NCBI GenBank assembly: GCA_903642225.1
Contig: CAHJWI010000015.1
Coordinates: 1-64,000, forward strand
Origin: Acidobacteriaceae bacterium
GTDB lineage: Bacteria > Acidobacteriota > Terriglobia > Terriglobales > Acidobacteriaceae
Length of the DNA stretch: 64,000 nucleotides
Direction: 5' to 3'
The stretch's first letter is position 1; the number at the start of each line of letters is the position of its first letter. Below the pieces are notes generated by a model that made no database searches, was not told where the DNA came from, and was given only the letters and a program-made list of their open reading frames with translations. The position numbers and the translations under genes are program-made. This document shows positions 44,753-53,763 of this stretch, piece by piece.

Positions 44753-45823
44753 ATGAAAGACTTTTACGTTGGCGAAGCGGCACGGCACGAGAACACGGCT
44801 GTTGTCAGTTATTTCCTGTTATCGGCGATTAGCGCACGGGATAAGAAGGGCGGCGGCCAGTACCTGGCGCTGACACTGACGGACAAGACAGGCAGCTTCG
44901 ACGCGCGCATGTGGGAGGAGTTCGCAGGCGTGCTGGAAACGTGCAGCGGCGGCTGTTACGTAAAAGCGCAGGGCCGCGTCGAGAAGTACCAGGGTCGTTT
45001 CCAGATGACATTGCAAAAGTTGCGGCATGCGGCGGAAAGCGAGATCGATGTTGCCGACTTCCAGGCAGTGACGAAGTATGACATCGACGCGCTTTGGAAC
45101 GAGTTGAATGGGTATGTGGAGGCGTTTAGAAACGAAGATCTAAGGCGACTGGTGCGGGCGTTTCTCGACGACCCGGAGTTGGGGCCGGCGTTCAAGTCTG
45201 CGCCGGCGGCGAAGATGCTGCACCATGCATGGCTCGGCGGGTTGCTGGAGCATGTGGTCTTCCTGTGCAGGCTGTGCGGGCGGGTAGCGCCGCAGTATTC
45301 GGATGAGGTGGATTCGGATTTACTGATCGCAGGAGCTATTCTGCATGACTTTGGAAAAGTGCGGGAGCTGGCGTGGAAAAGCGCTTTCAAGTACACCACT
45401 GAAGGCCAACTGCTGGGTCACATCACAATCGTGATTGGATTGATCCGGGAGAAGATCGCCGGGCTTCCCGGCTTTCCAGACCGGCTGCGCGTGCTGGTGG
45501 AGCACCTGATCCTGTCGCACCATGGCCGGTACGAGTACGGGTCGCCAAAGCTGCCGATGACGCCGGAGGCCATAGTGTTCAGCGCACTCGACGACCTGGA
45601 AGCGAAAATGCAGAACATGCGTGCGGAGTTCCAGAAGGCAGCGGAAAACGGCAAGGGTGCCGACGAGGTGACAGAGTACTCACGGAGTATGGAGAGAAAT
45701 TTGTTGAACAGCCGCGCTTACCTGCAAGGCGAGAGGATTGAGGCAGAGAAGGCGGCAGCGGCTGTGGCACCGCCGAGTGCAGGCTCGCTCAGCATGCTGC
45801 AAAGCCTGTTCGGGCACAAGTAG
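44753..45823 (+). CDS. OB-fold/HD-domain 3'-5' exoribonuclease-like protein (YhaM-type)
   Basis: 356 residues from ATG 44753. The frame is open further upstream but that part overlaps the divergent DprE1-like gene. An N-terminal OB-fold (YLALTLTDKTGSFDARMWEE, VKAQGRVEKYQGRFQMTLQK) is followed by an HD domain with LHHAWLGGLLEHVVFLCRL, GAILHDFGKVREL and LILSHHGRYEYGSP. This is the architecture of Bacillus YhaM exonuclease. GGGAG lies just before the start. Cytoplasmic RNA or DNA turnover is expected. Confidence 0.88.
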   Translation: MKDFYVGEAARHENTAVVSYFLLSAISARDKKGGGQYLALTLTDKTGSFDARMWEEFAGVLETCSGGCYVKAQGRVEKYQGRFQMTLQKLRHAAESEIDVADFQAVTKYDIDALWNELNGYVEAFRNEDLRRLVRAFLDDPELGPAFKSAPAAKMLHHAWLGGLLEHVVFLCRLCGRVAPQYSDEVDSDLLIAGAILHDFGKVRELAWKSAFKYTTEGQLLGHITIVIGLIREKIAGLPGFPDRLRVLVEHLILSHHGRYEYGSPKLPMTPEAIVFSALDDLEAKMQNMRAEFQKAAENGKGADEVTEYSRSMERNLLNSRAYLQGERIEAEKAAAAVAPPSAGSLSMLQSLFGHK

Positions 45824-45895
45824 CACATAGGCACGGCAGTACAAAGCTCATGGCCTGAATCCAGCACGGGCTTCGAACCCGCGTGTTGCAGCGGG

Positions 45896-46735
45896 CTACT
45901 GGACAGGCGGGGAAGGAGCGACGATTGCTGGTGGCTGCTTCTTCGAGAGCAGGACAAGTTGCGTGTAGACGCGCTTGAGAGAATCAGGACCGACGGAGAC
46001 TTTGCCTCGAAACGGGTTGTCGAGGGTGGCGACAAGAAAGATCATGAGGCCGAGAAGTCCCGACATCAGGACCGTCATCCAGCGATGCATGAGGGTGGAG
46101 CGCATGTGAAAGAACCACGTGGCGGCGATGCAGGTGAGCGCGCCGAGCAGGACCATCCACCAGAGCGAGCGAGGCAGGCTTGTCTGAATGGAGTCGAGCC
46201 GGGAACGGCGAACTTCGACGAGATTGTTGAACTGGCGGTAGGCCTCGGAGTAGAGGACCTGCTGGCCCATGTCGGCGGGTTGAAACTGGAGGAGATGGCC
46301 CTGGAAGTCATCCAGCATGGGGGCTGACCCGTTAGGGACGATGCCCTGGCGCATCTGGGGCCAGCTATGATCGATGACTTCGAGGGTGTAGCGGCGCAGG
46401 TCGTTTGTAAGCAGTGCGCGTGAGGGTTCGGGATAGACGTTGACGTCGCGGTAGAGGGAGGCGATGACCTGGGCTTCGCGGTCCACCTTATCCTGTATTG
46501 CCGCGTAATTGTTCCACGTGCCAATGGCGACGAGGCCAAGCGTGATGCCGTAGAAGACAGTGACGGCGGAAAGGTAGTAGCCGACGATGTCGTTGTGTGA
46601 GTGGTCCTCTTCATGCACGCGGCGGACGAAGACGCGGGTGAGATAGGTGCCGACAAGGCCGAAGGCGATAAAAGCACCGATGCAGACGATACCGAAGAGC
46701 CAGGGTGGGAGATCGTAAATCCAGTAGAGGGTCAT
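45896..46735 (-). CDS. DUF4239 membrane protein, copy 1
   Basis: 279 residues. Four membrane segments are visible: residues 10-32, 53-73, 190-210 and 220-242. The motif HSHNDIVGYYLSAVTVFYGI and the C-terminal LVATLDNPFRGKVSVGPDSL define the bestrophin-like DUF4239 family. Its sister gene lies 198 bases upstream on the same strand. The two share near-identical motifs, so they arose by tandem duplication. Function unknown; an anion-channel role has been inferred only from fold similarity. Confidence 0.82.
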   Translation of the reverse strand: MTLYWIYDLPPWLFGIVCIGAFIAFGLVGTYLTRVFVRRVHEEDHSHNDIVGYYLSAVTVFYGITLGLVAIGTWNNYAAIQDKVDREAQVIASLYRDVNVYPEPSRALLTNDLRRYTLEVIDHSWPQMRQGIVPNGSAPMLDDFQGHLLQFQPADMGQQVLYSEAYRQFNNLVEVRRSRLDSIQTSLPRSLWWMVLLGALTCIAATWFFHMRSTLMHRWMTVLMSGLLGLMIFLVATLDNPFRGKVSVGPDSLKRVYTQLVLLSKKQPPAIVAPSPPVQ

Positions 46736-46933
46736 GATGGGTTTCCGTGGTGGCTTGCCGTGGGGAGTCAGGTCCAGCTTGCTGCGATGAGCGTTGCGCG
46801 CTGGCCAGGTTGGAGCAGGCTCGGAGCGAGTTCGAAGAGGAAGTTTTTCGGCTACGCAGGACGATGAAGCTTCCCTGATCCGGGCGAAATAACCCTGTCT
46901 GGGAGTACGAGATGGCGATAGACGCAGGAATGA

Positions 46934-47725
46934 TCAGTGGTGTTCCCACTGTGTAAGGACGCGCTGGATAGGGTCGGCGCTGATGCTGATCTTGCCGCGG
47001 AATGGATTATCGAGTGTAGCGACCAGAAAAACCATGAGACCGAGCAGACCGCTCATCAGGAGGGTCATCCAGACATGCATCGTGAAGCTGCGAGTGTCGA
47101 AGAAAAGTGAGGTAAGGATGCAGACCAGGGCACCAAGAAGAACCATCCACCACAGCGAGCGCGGAACGCTGGTGAGGACGGAGTCCAGGCGGGCGCGACG
47201 GGATTCGACCAGGTCGTTGAACTGGCGGTAAGTCTCCTGGTACACGACGGACTGACCCATGGTGGCAGGCTGGAACTGCAGGAGGTGGACCTGGTAGTCG
47301 TCGAGGAACTGGGCGGAACCACGGGGGATGATGCCGCGTCGCTGCTCGGGCCAGGAGCGTTCGACGACTTCGTGAGCGTATTTGCGAAGGTCTGCGGTGA
47401 GTTGTGTGCGCAGGGGCTCGGGGTAGCTATTGCTATCGCGGTACAGGGAGGCAAGGTCCTGTGCTTCGCGGTCGACCTTGTCCTGGATGGCGGAGTAGTT
47501 GTTCCAGGTGCCGACGGAGACGAGGCCGAGGGTAATGCCGTAGAAGATGGTTACGGCGGCGAGGTAGTAACTGACGATGTCGTTATGTGAGTGGTCTTCG
47601 CGGTGGACGCGACGAACGAAGCTGCGTGTGAGAAAGAGGCCGACGACGCCCAAAACCATGAAGGCGGCAATGCAGAGCAGGCCGAAAAGCCAGTTGGGCA
47701 GGTCATAAACCCAATACATCGCCAT
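46934..47725 (-). CDS. DUF4239 membrane protein, copy 2
   Basis: 263 residues, with the same four-segment layout as copy 1 and matching motifs: HSHNDIVSYYLAAVTIFYGI, WNNYSAIQDKVDREAQDLAS and LVATLDNPFRGKISISADPI. It ends 22 residues earlier than copy 1. It follows holA-side genes in the opposite sense of any obvious pathway, and nothing nearby tells its job. Confidence 0.82.
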   Translation of the reverse strand: MAMYWVYDLPNWLFGLLCIAAFMVLGVVGLFLTRSFVRRVHREDHSHNDIVSYYLAAVTIFYGITLGLVSVGTWNNYSAIQDKVDREAQDLASLYRDSNSYPEPLRTQLTADLRKYAHEVVERSWPEQRRGIIPRGSAQFLDDYQVHLLQFQPATMGQSVVYQETYRQFNDLVESRRARLDSVLTSVPRSLWWMVLLGALVCILTSLFFDTRSFTMHVWMTLLMSGLLGLMVFLVATLDNPFRGKISISADPIQRVLTQWEHH

Positions 47726-47786
47726 CGTTTGGAATCTCTCTTTAGAAGAATAGATGCGGGTGAGGCGGGATTTGCCGCTTTCGAGG

Positions 47787-48956
47787 TCAGGCAGCAGTGT
47801 CTACCGGTGCCATCCTGAAATGCGTGGCCGGGTCAGCGGCGAGGTCAAGCACGAGGCGCTCGAGCACGAGGGATTTATCGACAGGGCTGCTGCGAATGGC
47901 GAGATCGGCGCGGGCGATGAGCTTGAGCGCAGCGGTAAGGTGGGAGCGCTGCTTGTAGCGGCGTGTCTGGGCGAGCAAGTCGTCTACGGCGTACTGCGGC
48001 ATGCGAAAGCCGGGCCAAAGATGCATCCATACCTGGCGGGACTCGCGGACGTTCTTCTCGTGGAGAATGAGCATCTGCCGAAACGTGCGGGCAAGCATGT
48101 AGAGCTGTCCGATGGCGGAGTCTTCACCGCCGTCGGAGCTGTTGAGCAGCCCGCGTAGCAGAAGGACGGCACGGGGCCTGTCGCGGCGGCTGATGGCGTC
48201 CGTGAGTTCGTAGAGGGAGCGCTGCTTGGCAGCGAGGACCATGGTCTCCACATCTTCAAGCGTGATGGTATCTGGGTGTCCGAGCGGAGTTGTGGGCCGG
48301 TTGGAGGGCGTGACGTAAAGGATCAGCTTTTCCAATTCGGAGCTGATCTGAAGCATGTTGCCGGCGAGGGCATCGGTGAGTTCGCGCGCGGCTTCAGGCT
48401 GCAGAGTGGTGCCGCGGGCGGCGGCCGTGTCGATGGCCCAGCGTTGGGCGTCTTCGTCAGAGATGGTCTGCAGTTCTACGGTGCCGCAGTGCTCGCCGAG
48501 GGTTTCGCGGATACGGTCGTAGCGGTCTTTGTCTTCGCGATCCATGCGACGAAGATCGGTCGGCAGCAGGAGGTGGTCCGCGACGAAAACCAGCAAGGCC
48601 TGAGGATTGGGTGAGCGAAAGTAGCGGTCGACGGCGGCGAACTCTTCTTTCTTTGCGCCGCGGCCATACAGGGTCTTAAGGCCACGGAGGAAGATAACCT
48701 GGAACGGTGCCATGAGGGACGGGGTCTGGGCGAGATCCAGCGCGTCGAAGATGGTGGTGTCGGCCGACAACTCGAGATCGTGGAGGCTGAAGTCGCGAAG
48801 ATCTGGGGGGACGAGGGCCTGGAGAACACCCTTGCGTGCGCGGTCGTACAAAAAGGTTTCGGAGCCGAGCAGTACATAGCCGGGGCGGATGGCCGGGGTA
48901 GCGATCTCCGCAAGAAAGCGGTCGACGGCGGCAAAGGATTTAAGGGAGGAAGCCAC
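47787..48956 (-). CDS. holA: DNA polymerase III delta subunit
   Basis: 389 residues from GTG 48956. The frame is open for 98 more codons upstream, but these overlap the YaaH-like gene and do not resemble HolA. Recognisable parts are PGYVLLGSETFLYDRARKGV, AAARGTTLQPEAARELTDAL, NMLQISSELEKLILYV and ARTFRQMLILHEKNVRE. Delta is the clamp-loader wrench that opens the beta sliding clamp. The upstream partner expected next to it is lptE, which is present but separated by one gene. Start choice is moderately certain. Confidence 0.88.
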   Translation of the reverse strand: MASSLKSFAAVDRFLAEIATPAIRPGYVLLGSETFLYDRARKGVLQALVPPDLRDFSLHDLELSADTTIFDALDLAQTPSLMAPFQVIFLRGLKTLYGRGAKKEEFAAVDRYFRSPNPQALLVFVADHLLLPTDLRRMDREDKDRYDRIRETLGEHCGTVELQTISDEDAQRWAIDTAAARGTTLQPEAARELTDALAGNMLQISSELEKLILYVTPSNRPTTPLGHPDTITLEDVETMVLAAKQRSLYELTDAISRRDRPRAVLLLRGLLNSSDGGEDSAIGQLYMLARTFRQMLILHEKNVRESRQVWMHLWPGFRMPQYAVDDLLAQTRRYKQRSHLTAALKLIARADLAIRSSPVDKSLVLERLVLDLAADPATHFRMAPVDTAA

Positions 48957-48990
48957 GGTGTATTGTTGCAGGTTTGCGCCAGGAGGCCGG

Positions 48991-49662
48991 TCACAGCTGC
49001 TTCCGGACGCCTGCCTCTTTCTCGATTTTCGAGATCTGGTCTTTGAGTTCGCCTTCCAAGGCGGACCGTGCTTCACCGGTACGGAAGGTGAGCGGAGAAA
49101 GGCGTTGCGTGACATCCTCCTCCAGAAAAGCGACTGCGGAGTAGAAGGCCAGCAGAGCCAGCAACAGGCCGCACCAAGCCGTGGCCTTAGTCGCCCACAC
49201 CGGGCCACCCAGAGCGGCAGTGGCGCCGACCGATGTGCGCAGCATGGCAATCACCAGCACGGCACCCAGCAATGGTTTACCCCTGAAGGTCACAGCCGAC
49301 AGCATGGCGAGGCAAAGAGCCAGGCAAAGCAGGAAGGCACCAGACGCCGGGCTGACCGGTGTTTGCGGCCCACCCAGCAACGTCATGCCCTGTATCACCC
49401 ATGCCGCGCCAAAAATGGCGAATGTCGTGGCACCACCCGCATCCCTGGCCAGGAATGCCATGAGGCTTGGCCCAAGTTCCAGCGGTGCCACAAACGCCAG
49501 CAGCATGAGTCCGACCTGCCGCGATTCCGCAGCGGGAATCCAGTGCAGCAGAAGCGCGCTGTACAACACATTGCCCACGCCAAAAGCAAACGATGCCAGG
49601 GGAATGGAACTGGCATAGGGTCGCAGGACAATCTGTACCGGGATATCTGCCATCTCTGCCAA
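48991..49662 (-). CDS. GPR1/FUN34/YaaH-like membrane protein (acetate-transporter-like)
   Basis: 223 residues with six hydrophobic segments. The pattern IPLASFAFGVGNVLYSALL, APLELGPSLMAFLARDAGGA and TTFAIFGAAWVIQGM matches, loosely, the YaaH/SatP family that imports acetate and succinate. The characteristic NPAPLGL motif is absent or altered, so it is a divergent member. It is inserted between lptE and holA. Medium confidence in the family. Confidence 0.55.
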   Translation of the reverse strand: MAEMADIPVQIVLRPYASSIPLASFAFGVGNVLYSALLLHWIPAAESRQVGLMLLAFVAPLELGPSLMAFLARDAGGATTFAIFGAAWVIQGMTLLGGPQTPVSPASGAFLLCLALCLAMLSAVTFRGKPLLGAVLVIAMLRTSVGATAALGGPVWATKATAWCGLLLALLAFYSAVAFLEEDVTQRLSPLTFRTGEARSALEGELKDQISKIEKEAGVRKQL

Positions 49663-49805
49663 TCTAAAGCCACCCTGTCAATACGCCTTCTCTGCTTCGA
49701 TTGATTCCGGGCGGTGTACGGCAACCGAGTTCAAGAGAAGTTGCGCTGAATGCACACAGGGCACCGCAGATCAGCTATGTGGCAAAGGGGTGGCGCGGGG
49801 TGGCG

Positions 49806-50321
49806 CTAAAACGAGTTCAATAAGTCGCTGACCATGGCCTGCGCGAAGTCGCGAGCCAGGCGTTTCACAGCGGGGCCATCTTCCTGGATGAACGCGCTTA
49901 GATCTTGCGTAGACTGGAACTGGTCGCGGAAGAGGAAGCGGTCGTTGGTGTACAGGAGCTTGCCGTCGCGGGCGGTGAGGGTGATCCTTGCCTGCACGGT
50001 GATCAGATAGCTGCTGGTGGCCCCGCTGGAGCTGTCGTAGGTCAGGGGGGCCACGGACTCCGACAGGATGGTGCCCTGAAGCGTGGCATCGCTGCCTTCG
50101 GTGCTGTTGATGATTTTGTAGCGGGTGCGGGTGTTGAGCTCGCGGATCACGGCCTCGGTGAAGACGTTTTCTGTGCGGTACTGCTGGGCGCGGGTGACGA
50201 AAACGGGAACCGCGAGCGTGCGGACGCTGCCGGGGACGTGCGTGGCGGTGCCGGCGACGTGGTACCCACAGCCCGTCAGGCAAGCGATAGCGACGATGGC
50301 GAGGTGGGCGACACGGGGCAT
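49806..50321 (-). CDS. lptE: LPS assembly lipoprotein LptE-like
   Basis: 171 residues. A lipoprotein signal with lipobox is seen at AIVAIACLTGCGYHVAG. GYHVAG, RTLAVPVF, FTEAVIRELNTRTRYKI, ITVQARITLTA and DQFQSTQDLSAFIQED fit the LptE/LPS-assembly family. It plugs the LptD barrel that delivers LPS to the cell surface. Its position upstream of holA is the common lptE-holA context, with one extra gene between. Confidence 0.87.
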   Translation of the reverse strand: MPRVAHLAIVAIACLTGCGYHVAGTATHVPGSVRTLAVPVFVTRAQQYRTENVFTEAVIRELNTRTRYKIINSTEGSDATLQGTILSESVAPLTYDSSSGATSSYLITVQARITLTARDGKLLYTNDRFLFRDQFQSTQDLSAFIQEDGPAVKRLARDFAQAMVSDLLNSF

Positions 50322-50436
50322 GTGTCAATCTTCGCAGATGGATCGCTGAACCCACCTTTGTGGCCAGCAGGATTTGCCGATCAGGATGGCCACCCGGCCC
50401 TTGTCGGAACAGGTTCCGGTACACTTGGGGTTGCTT

Positions 50437-51144
50437 ATGGGCATGATTGTTGCGCAACAGTTGAGCAAGACCTACCGGTCAGGCAAGGTGGAGACGCAGG
50501 CGTTGAAGGACGCCACGTTCACCGTGGAACGCGGTGAGTTTGTGGCGATAGTGGGGCCGTCCGGGTCTGGCAAGAGCACCCTGTTTTACCTGCTGGGCGG
50601 TCTGACAAACGCCAGCGGCGGCATGGTCACGATCGATGGCGTGGACTTTGCCGCACTCAGCGACGCCGAGCGCACGAAGCAGCGCGGGGCGAAAATCGGC
50701 TTTGTGTTCCAACGCTTTAACCTGCTGCCGACCTTGACAGCGCGGGGCAATGTGGAGCTGGCACACGAAATTGCAGCGAGCGGGAAGCCGTTCGATACAG
50801 CCCTGCTTGACGAGCTGGCGCGCGAGTTGCAACTGGATGGCCGCATGGACAAGCGGCCCAATGAGTTGAGCGGCGGCGAGCAGCAGCGTGTGGCGATTGC
50901 ACGTGCATTGATCAGCCGGCCGGCGCTGATCCTGGCGGATGAGCCAACCGGGAACCTGGACACGGAGAACAGCGACGCCGTGCTGGAAATGCTGCGGCAT
51001 GCGTCCAAAAAGATGGGGCAGACGGTGATGATGATTACGCATAACCCGGAGGCAGCGGCGGTGGCTGACCGGATTCTCTACGTGCGCGACGGGCGGATTT
51101 GGCTGACGCCGCCCGCGCAACGTGTACGGGTTGCGCGAGTTTGA
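50437..51144 (+). CDS. LolD/MacB-type ABC transporter ATP-binding protein
   Basis: About 235 residues from ATG 50437 (ATG 50443 is an alternative). Walker A is VGPSGSGKSTLF, Q-loop FVFQRFNLLP, signature ELSGGEQQRVAIARAL, Walker B LILADEPTGNLD and H-loop MMITHN. This is the MacB/LolD class that powers lipoprotein release or peptide export. No permease is adjacent, so its partner lies elsewhere. Its 3' end precedes rsmB. Confidence 0.9.
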   Translation: MGMIVAQQLSKTYRSGKVETQALKDATFTVERGEFVAIVGPSGSGKSTLFYLLGGLTNASGGMVTIDGVDFAALSDAERTKQRGAKIGFVFQRFNLLPTLTARGNVELAHEIAASGKPFDTALLDELARELQLDGRMDKRPNELSGGEQQRVAIARALISRPALILADEPTGNLDTENSDAVLEMLRHASKKMGQTVMMITHNPEAAAVADRILYVRDGRIWLTPPAQRVRVARV

Positions 51145-51308
51145 AAGACGACAGGTTTCGCGAGAAGGGCTCCCCGCGCAAAGGTGGGCCCGGAAACGCT
51201 GCACAAAAGGCTGGACAGGAAGCACCCGGCTTCGTGAATTTGAAGAGACCGAATCGCAGTGGTACTTCCCTGCCCCCTGCCGTAACCAAGGCAGTGGCTA
51301 AGCCGGAC

Positions 51309-52634
51309 ATGCTGGCGGGTAATGCTGAGCCGGCACCGGTCAAGGCAGTGAGTGCAGCGCGAGCTGCGGCGTTTGCGATCTTGACAAAGGTTGCAACAAC
51401 GGCTGGGCACAGCGACGACCTGCTGCATGCGCCGGCAGTGGACGCTCTAAGTGCAGAAGACCGCAACCTGACAATGGCGTTGGTGCTGGGTGTGCTGCGT
51501 TGGCAATTGCAGCTGGATGCGCAGATCAAGCCGATGCTGCAGAGGCCGGATGCGGAGCTGCATCCCGCAGCGTTGCTCGCGCTGCGGCTGGCCATCTTCC
51601 AGATGGAGCACATGTCGCGCATACCAGCGCACGCGGCGATTCACGAAAGTGTGGAGCTGGCCAAGGCGAATGGGGCGTTCCATGCGTCGGCGATGGTGAA
51701 TGCGCTTCTGCGACGGTGGCAGCGGGAGCGTGCTACGGCCGGGCCCGTGCGGCAGACGCTGGCTTCCGTGTCGCCGGCAGAGGTAGCGCATCCGGCGTGG
51801 TTGATGCAGCGCTGGCGCGCGACATACGGCGGGCGGGCGGCGCGGCTGATGGCCGGATATGACCAGGCGGAGCCGCCGAGTGGCGGCCTGTTCGAGGAGG
51901 CTTCGGACGAGCCGGTAAATTCATTCCGCGGCTATGCGCTGCCGTCCATTGATGATGGATCCAGGCTGGTGGCGGAGATTGCAGCAGCTTCGGTTGCAGC
52001 GCCCGGGAGGATCTTAGATGCGTGTGCGGCCCCGGGTGGAAAGACGCGGCTGCTGGCGCTGCGGCACCCCGGAGCAGAGATTGTGGCGGCGGACCTCAGC
52101 GAAAAGCGCCTGGACGCCATGCGAGCGAGGCTGCAGAAAGAGCCGGCTGCGGCCGCGATCAGGACGGTCGTGGCGGATATGACGGCGTCGCATGTGAAGA
52201 CAGACGGCGATACGCCGAATCCGCTGGAGGGTGAGTTCGACCTGATCCTTGTGGATGCACCATGCAGCGGGACGGGGACGCTGGCGCGGAACCCGGAGAT
52301 TCGGCACCGGTTGCGGGAGAGCGATTTGCCGCGGCAGGCGGAACGCCAGAAAGCCATCCTGCGGGCGGCGCTGAAGCGGCTCGCGGCGGGTGGGCGGCTG
52401 GTGTACTCCACCTGCAGCATGGAGGCGGAAGAGAACGAAGCAGTCATCCAGCCGTTGATCTCAGCCGGTGAGGTCTTTCCGGAACCGCTGCTTCTGGAAA
52501 ACCTGCCGGGACTGAGTGAAGAGGTGTCGATACACCTGCGTCAGACAGCCGTGACCGCGGATGGCAGTTTACGGACCGTGCCGGGAGTGCATGCGTGCGA
52601 CGGATTTTTTGCGGTGGTCTTGCGAAAAGCGTGA
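51309..52634 (+). CDS. rsmB: 16S rRNA m5C967 methyltransferase RsmB
   Basis: 441 residues from ATG 51309, close to E. coli RsmB. The frame stays open back to 51099, and GTG 51234 is an alternative start. The N-terminal NusB-like domain has SAARAAAFAILTKV and LVLGVLRWQLQLDAQIKPML. The methyltransferase has DACAAPGGKTRLLAL for SAM binding, VDAPCSGTGTLARN and the catalytic YSTCSMEAEENEAV. It methylates C967 of 16S rRNA. Confidence 0.9.
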   Translation: MLAGNAEPAPVKAVSAARAAAFAILTKVATTAGHSDDLLHAPAVDALSAEDRNLTMALVLGVLRWQLQLDAQIKPMLQRPDAELHPAALLALRLAIFQMEHMSRIPAHAAIHESVELAKANGAFHASAMVNALLRRWQRERATAGPVRQTLASVSPAEVAHPAWLMQRWRATYGGRAARLMAGYDQAEPPSGGLFEEASDEPVNSFRGYALPSIDDGSRLVAEIAAASVAAPGRILDACAAPGGKTRLLALRHPGAEIVAADLSEKRLDAMRARLQKEPAAAAIRTVVADMTASHVKTDGDTPNPLEGEFDLILVDAPCSGTGTLARNPEIRHRLRESDLPRQAERQKAILRAALKRLAAGGRLVYSTCSMEAEENEAVIQPLISAGEVFPEPLLLENLPGLSEEVSIHLRQTAVTADGSLRTVPGVHACDGFFAVVLRKA

Positions 52635-52728
52635 AGCCGGTGTTTCGCGAAACTCCATCCACGATCTGACGAAATCGTTCAGCGAACGAGGTGAAGCGGT
52701 CGCGTTGACGAGTTGTGTAACTGAGCGA

Positions 52729-53655
52729 TTACAGTTTTGCGGGCGGCATGCGGACGATGGGTGCGGCAGCAGGTGGCGTGGAAGCGGGAGGGCCGACAGC
52801 AGGTGTGGTGGTCACCGCTGGAGCCGCGTAAACGGCGTGGGCCATGACGACATGAGGATTGTCTGCGGCGGTGACGCGCGCTCCTGCCTGGGGTGACTGC
52901 GAGGCGATGGGGCCGCCGATCGCTGTCGGCACAGGTGGCGCTTCGCCCGTGGTGCCGTCAGGGTTTACCGGGGCCGCGGCAGGTGCGGCGGCTTGCGGAA
53001 CGATGGCGTAGAGCGGCAGATTTATGTCCTTCATGCGGGCTTTGGCAGCGCTGTAGCTGAGTCCGACAAGGTTAGGCATGACCCAAGCGCGCGGCGCGGA
53101 TTCCATGGGCTGGCTGAGCAGTAGGCTGACTTCCGGCTTGTCAACACCCTCAGCGTTGGGCGGGGGCGTCTGCGCGAGTACGGCGTCGGCAGGGCCAGGC
53201 GCGGGAATGTGGCCGAGGGTACCAAGGTCGAGCGAGGCTCGGCGGATGGCGGTCGCGGCGTCGCGCTGGTCCATGCCGAGAGTGTCCGGAATCGGTATGC
53301 GCTGGGGACCAATGCTCTCTGTAATGCGCATGTGCCAGCCCTTGCGGACGCTGACCCCTGCTGCCGGGAACTGACTGAGGACGCGGCCTGCAGGGACGGT
53401 GGTGGAGTAGAAGCGGTTTTCCACGGTGAGGTTGAGCTTTGCGTCGTGGGTCAGGTCGGCGGCATCGTCAAGCGTTTGACCGCTCAGGTTGGGTACAGTG
53501 ACTTCTGATGCATGAATGGCGACACGCATGGTGAGCAGCGCGCCGAGAAGCGCAGCAGTGGACATGGCCAGCAAGGTAAGGCCAATGGAGAAAGCGCGGG
53601 TAATGCCATGTTTTACTTCGCCGGTATTGTTCCGGTAGCGGACGCGGATTTTCAT
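52729..53655 (-). CDS. Membrane-anchored PASTA domain protein
   Basis: 308 residues from ATG 53655. One membrane segment (SIGLTLLAMSTAALLGALL) is followed by three PASTA-like repeats starting VTVPNLSGQTLDDAADL, IPIPDTLGMDQRDAATAI and WVMPNLVGLSYSAAKARM, then an Ala/Pro-rich tail. PASTA domains bind peptidoglycan or beta-lactams. No kinase or transpeptidase domain is attached, so it is a stand-alone cell-wall sensor or anchor. It is convergent with rsmB. Confidence 0.85.
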   Translation of the reverse strand: MKIRVRYRNNTGEVKHGITRAFSIGLTLLAMSTAALLGALLTMRVAIHASEVTVPNLSGQTLDDAADLTHDAKLNLTVENRFYSTTVPAGRVLSQFPAAGVSVRKGWHMRITESIGPQRIPIPDTLGMDQRDAATAIRRASLDLGTLGHIPAPGPADAVLAQTPPPNAEGVDKPEVSLLLSQPMESAPRAWVMPNLVGLSYSAAKARMKDINLPLYAIVPQAAAPAAAPVNPDGTTGEAPPVPTAIGGPIASQSPQAGARVTAADNPHVVMAHAVYAAPAVTTTPAVGPPASTPPAAAPIVRMPPAKL

Positions 53656-53763
53656 CGCAATTGAAGTGTAGAACGCAGGTGCAAGACATGGAATGGCGGA
53701 CGCGACCGATGCGCGATGGAGCATCCCATGACGGACACGCCAAAAACACCTGCAAGGAGAAGA

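Noticed and set aside
45864-45896. A TTCGAA-centred palindrome on the minus strand looking like a tRNA T-arm
   Set aside because: No acceptor, D or anticodon arm can be built around it and no CCA end follows. It is probably a chance palindrome or a weak hairpin after the HD gene.
48957-49250. 98-codon 5' extension of holA
   Set aside because: It overlaps the YaaH-like gene and looks unlike HolA; homology begins at GTG 48956.
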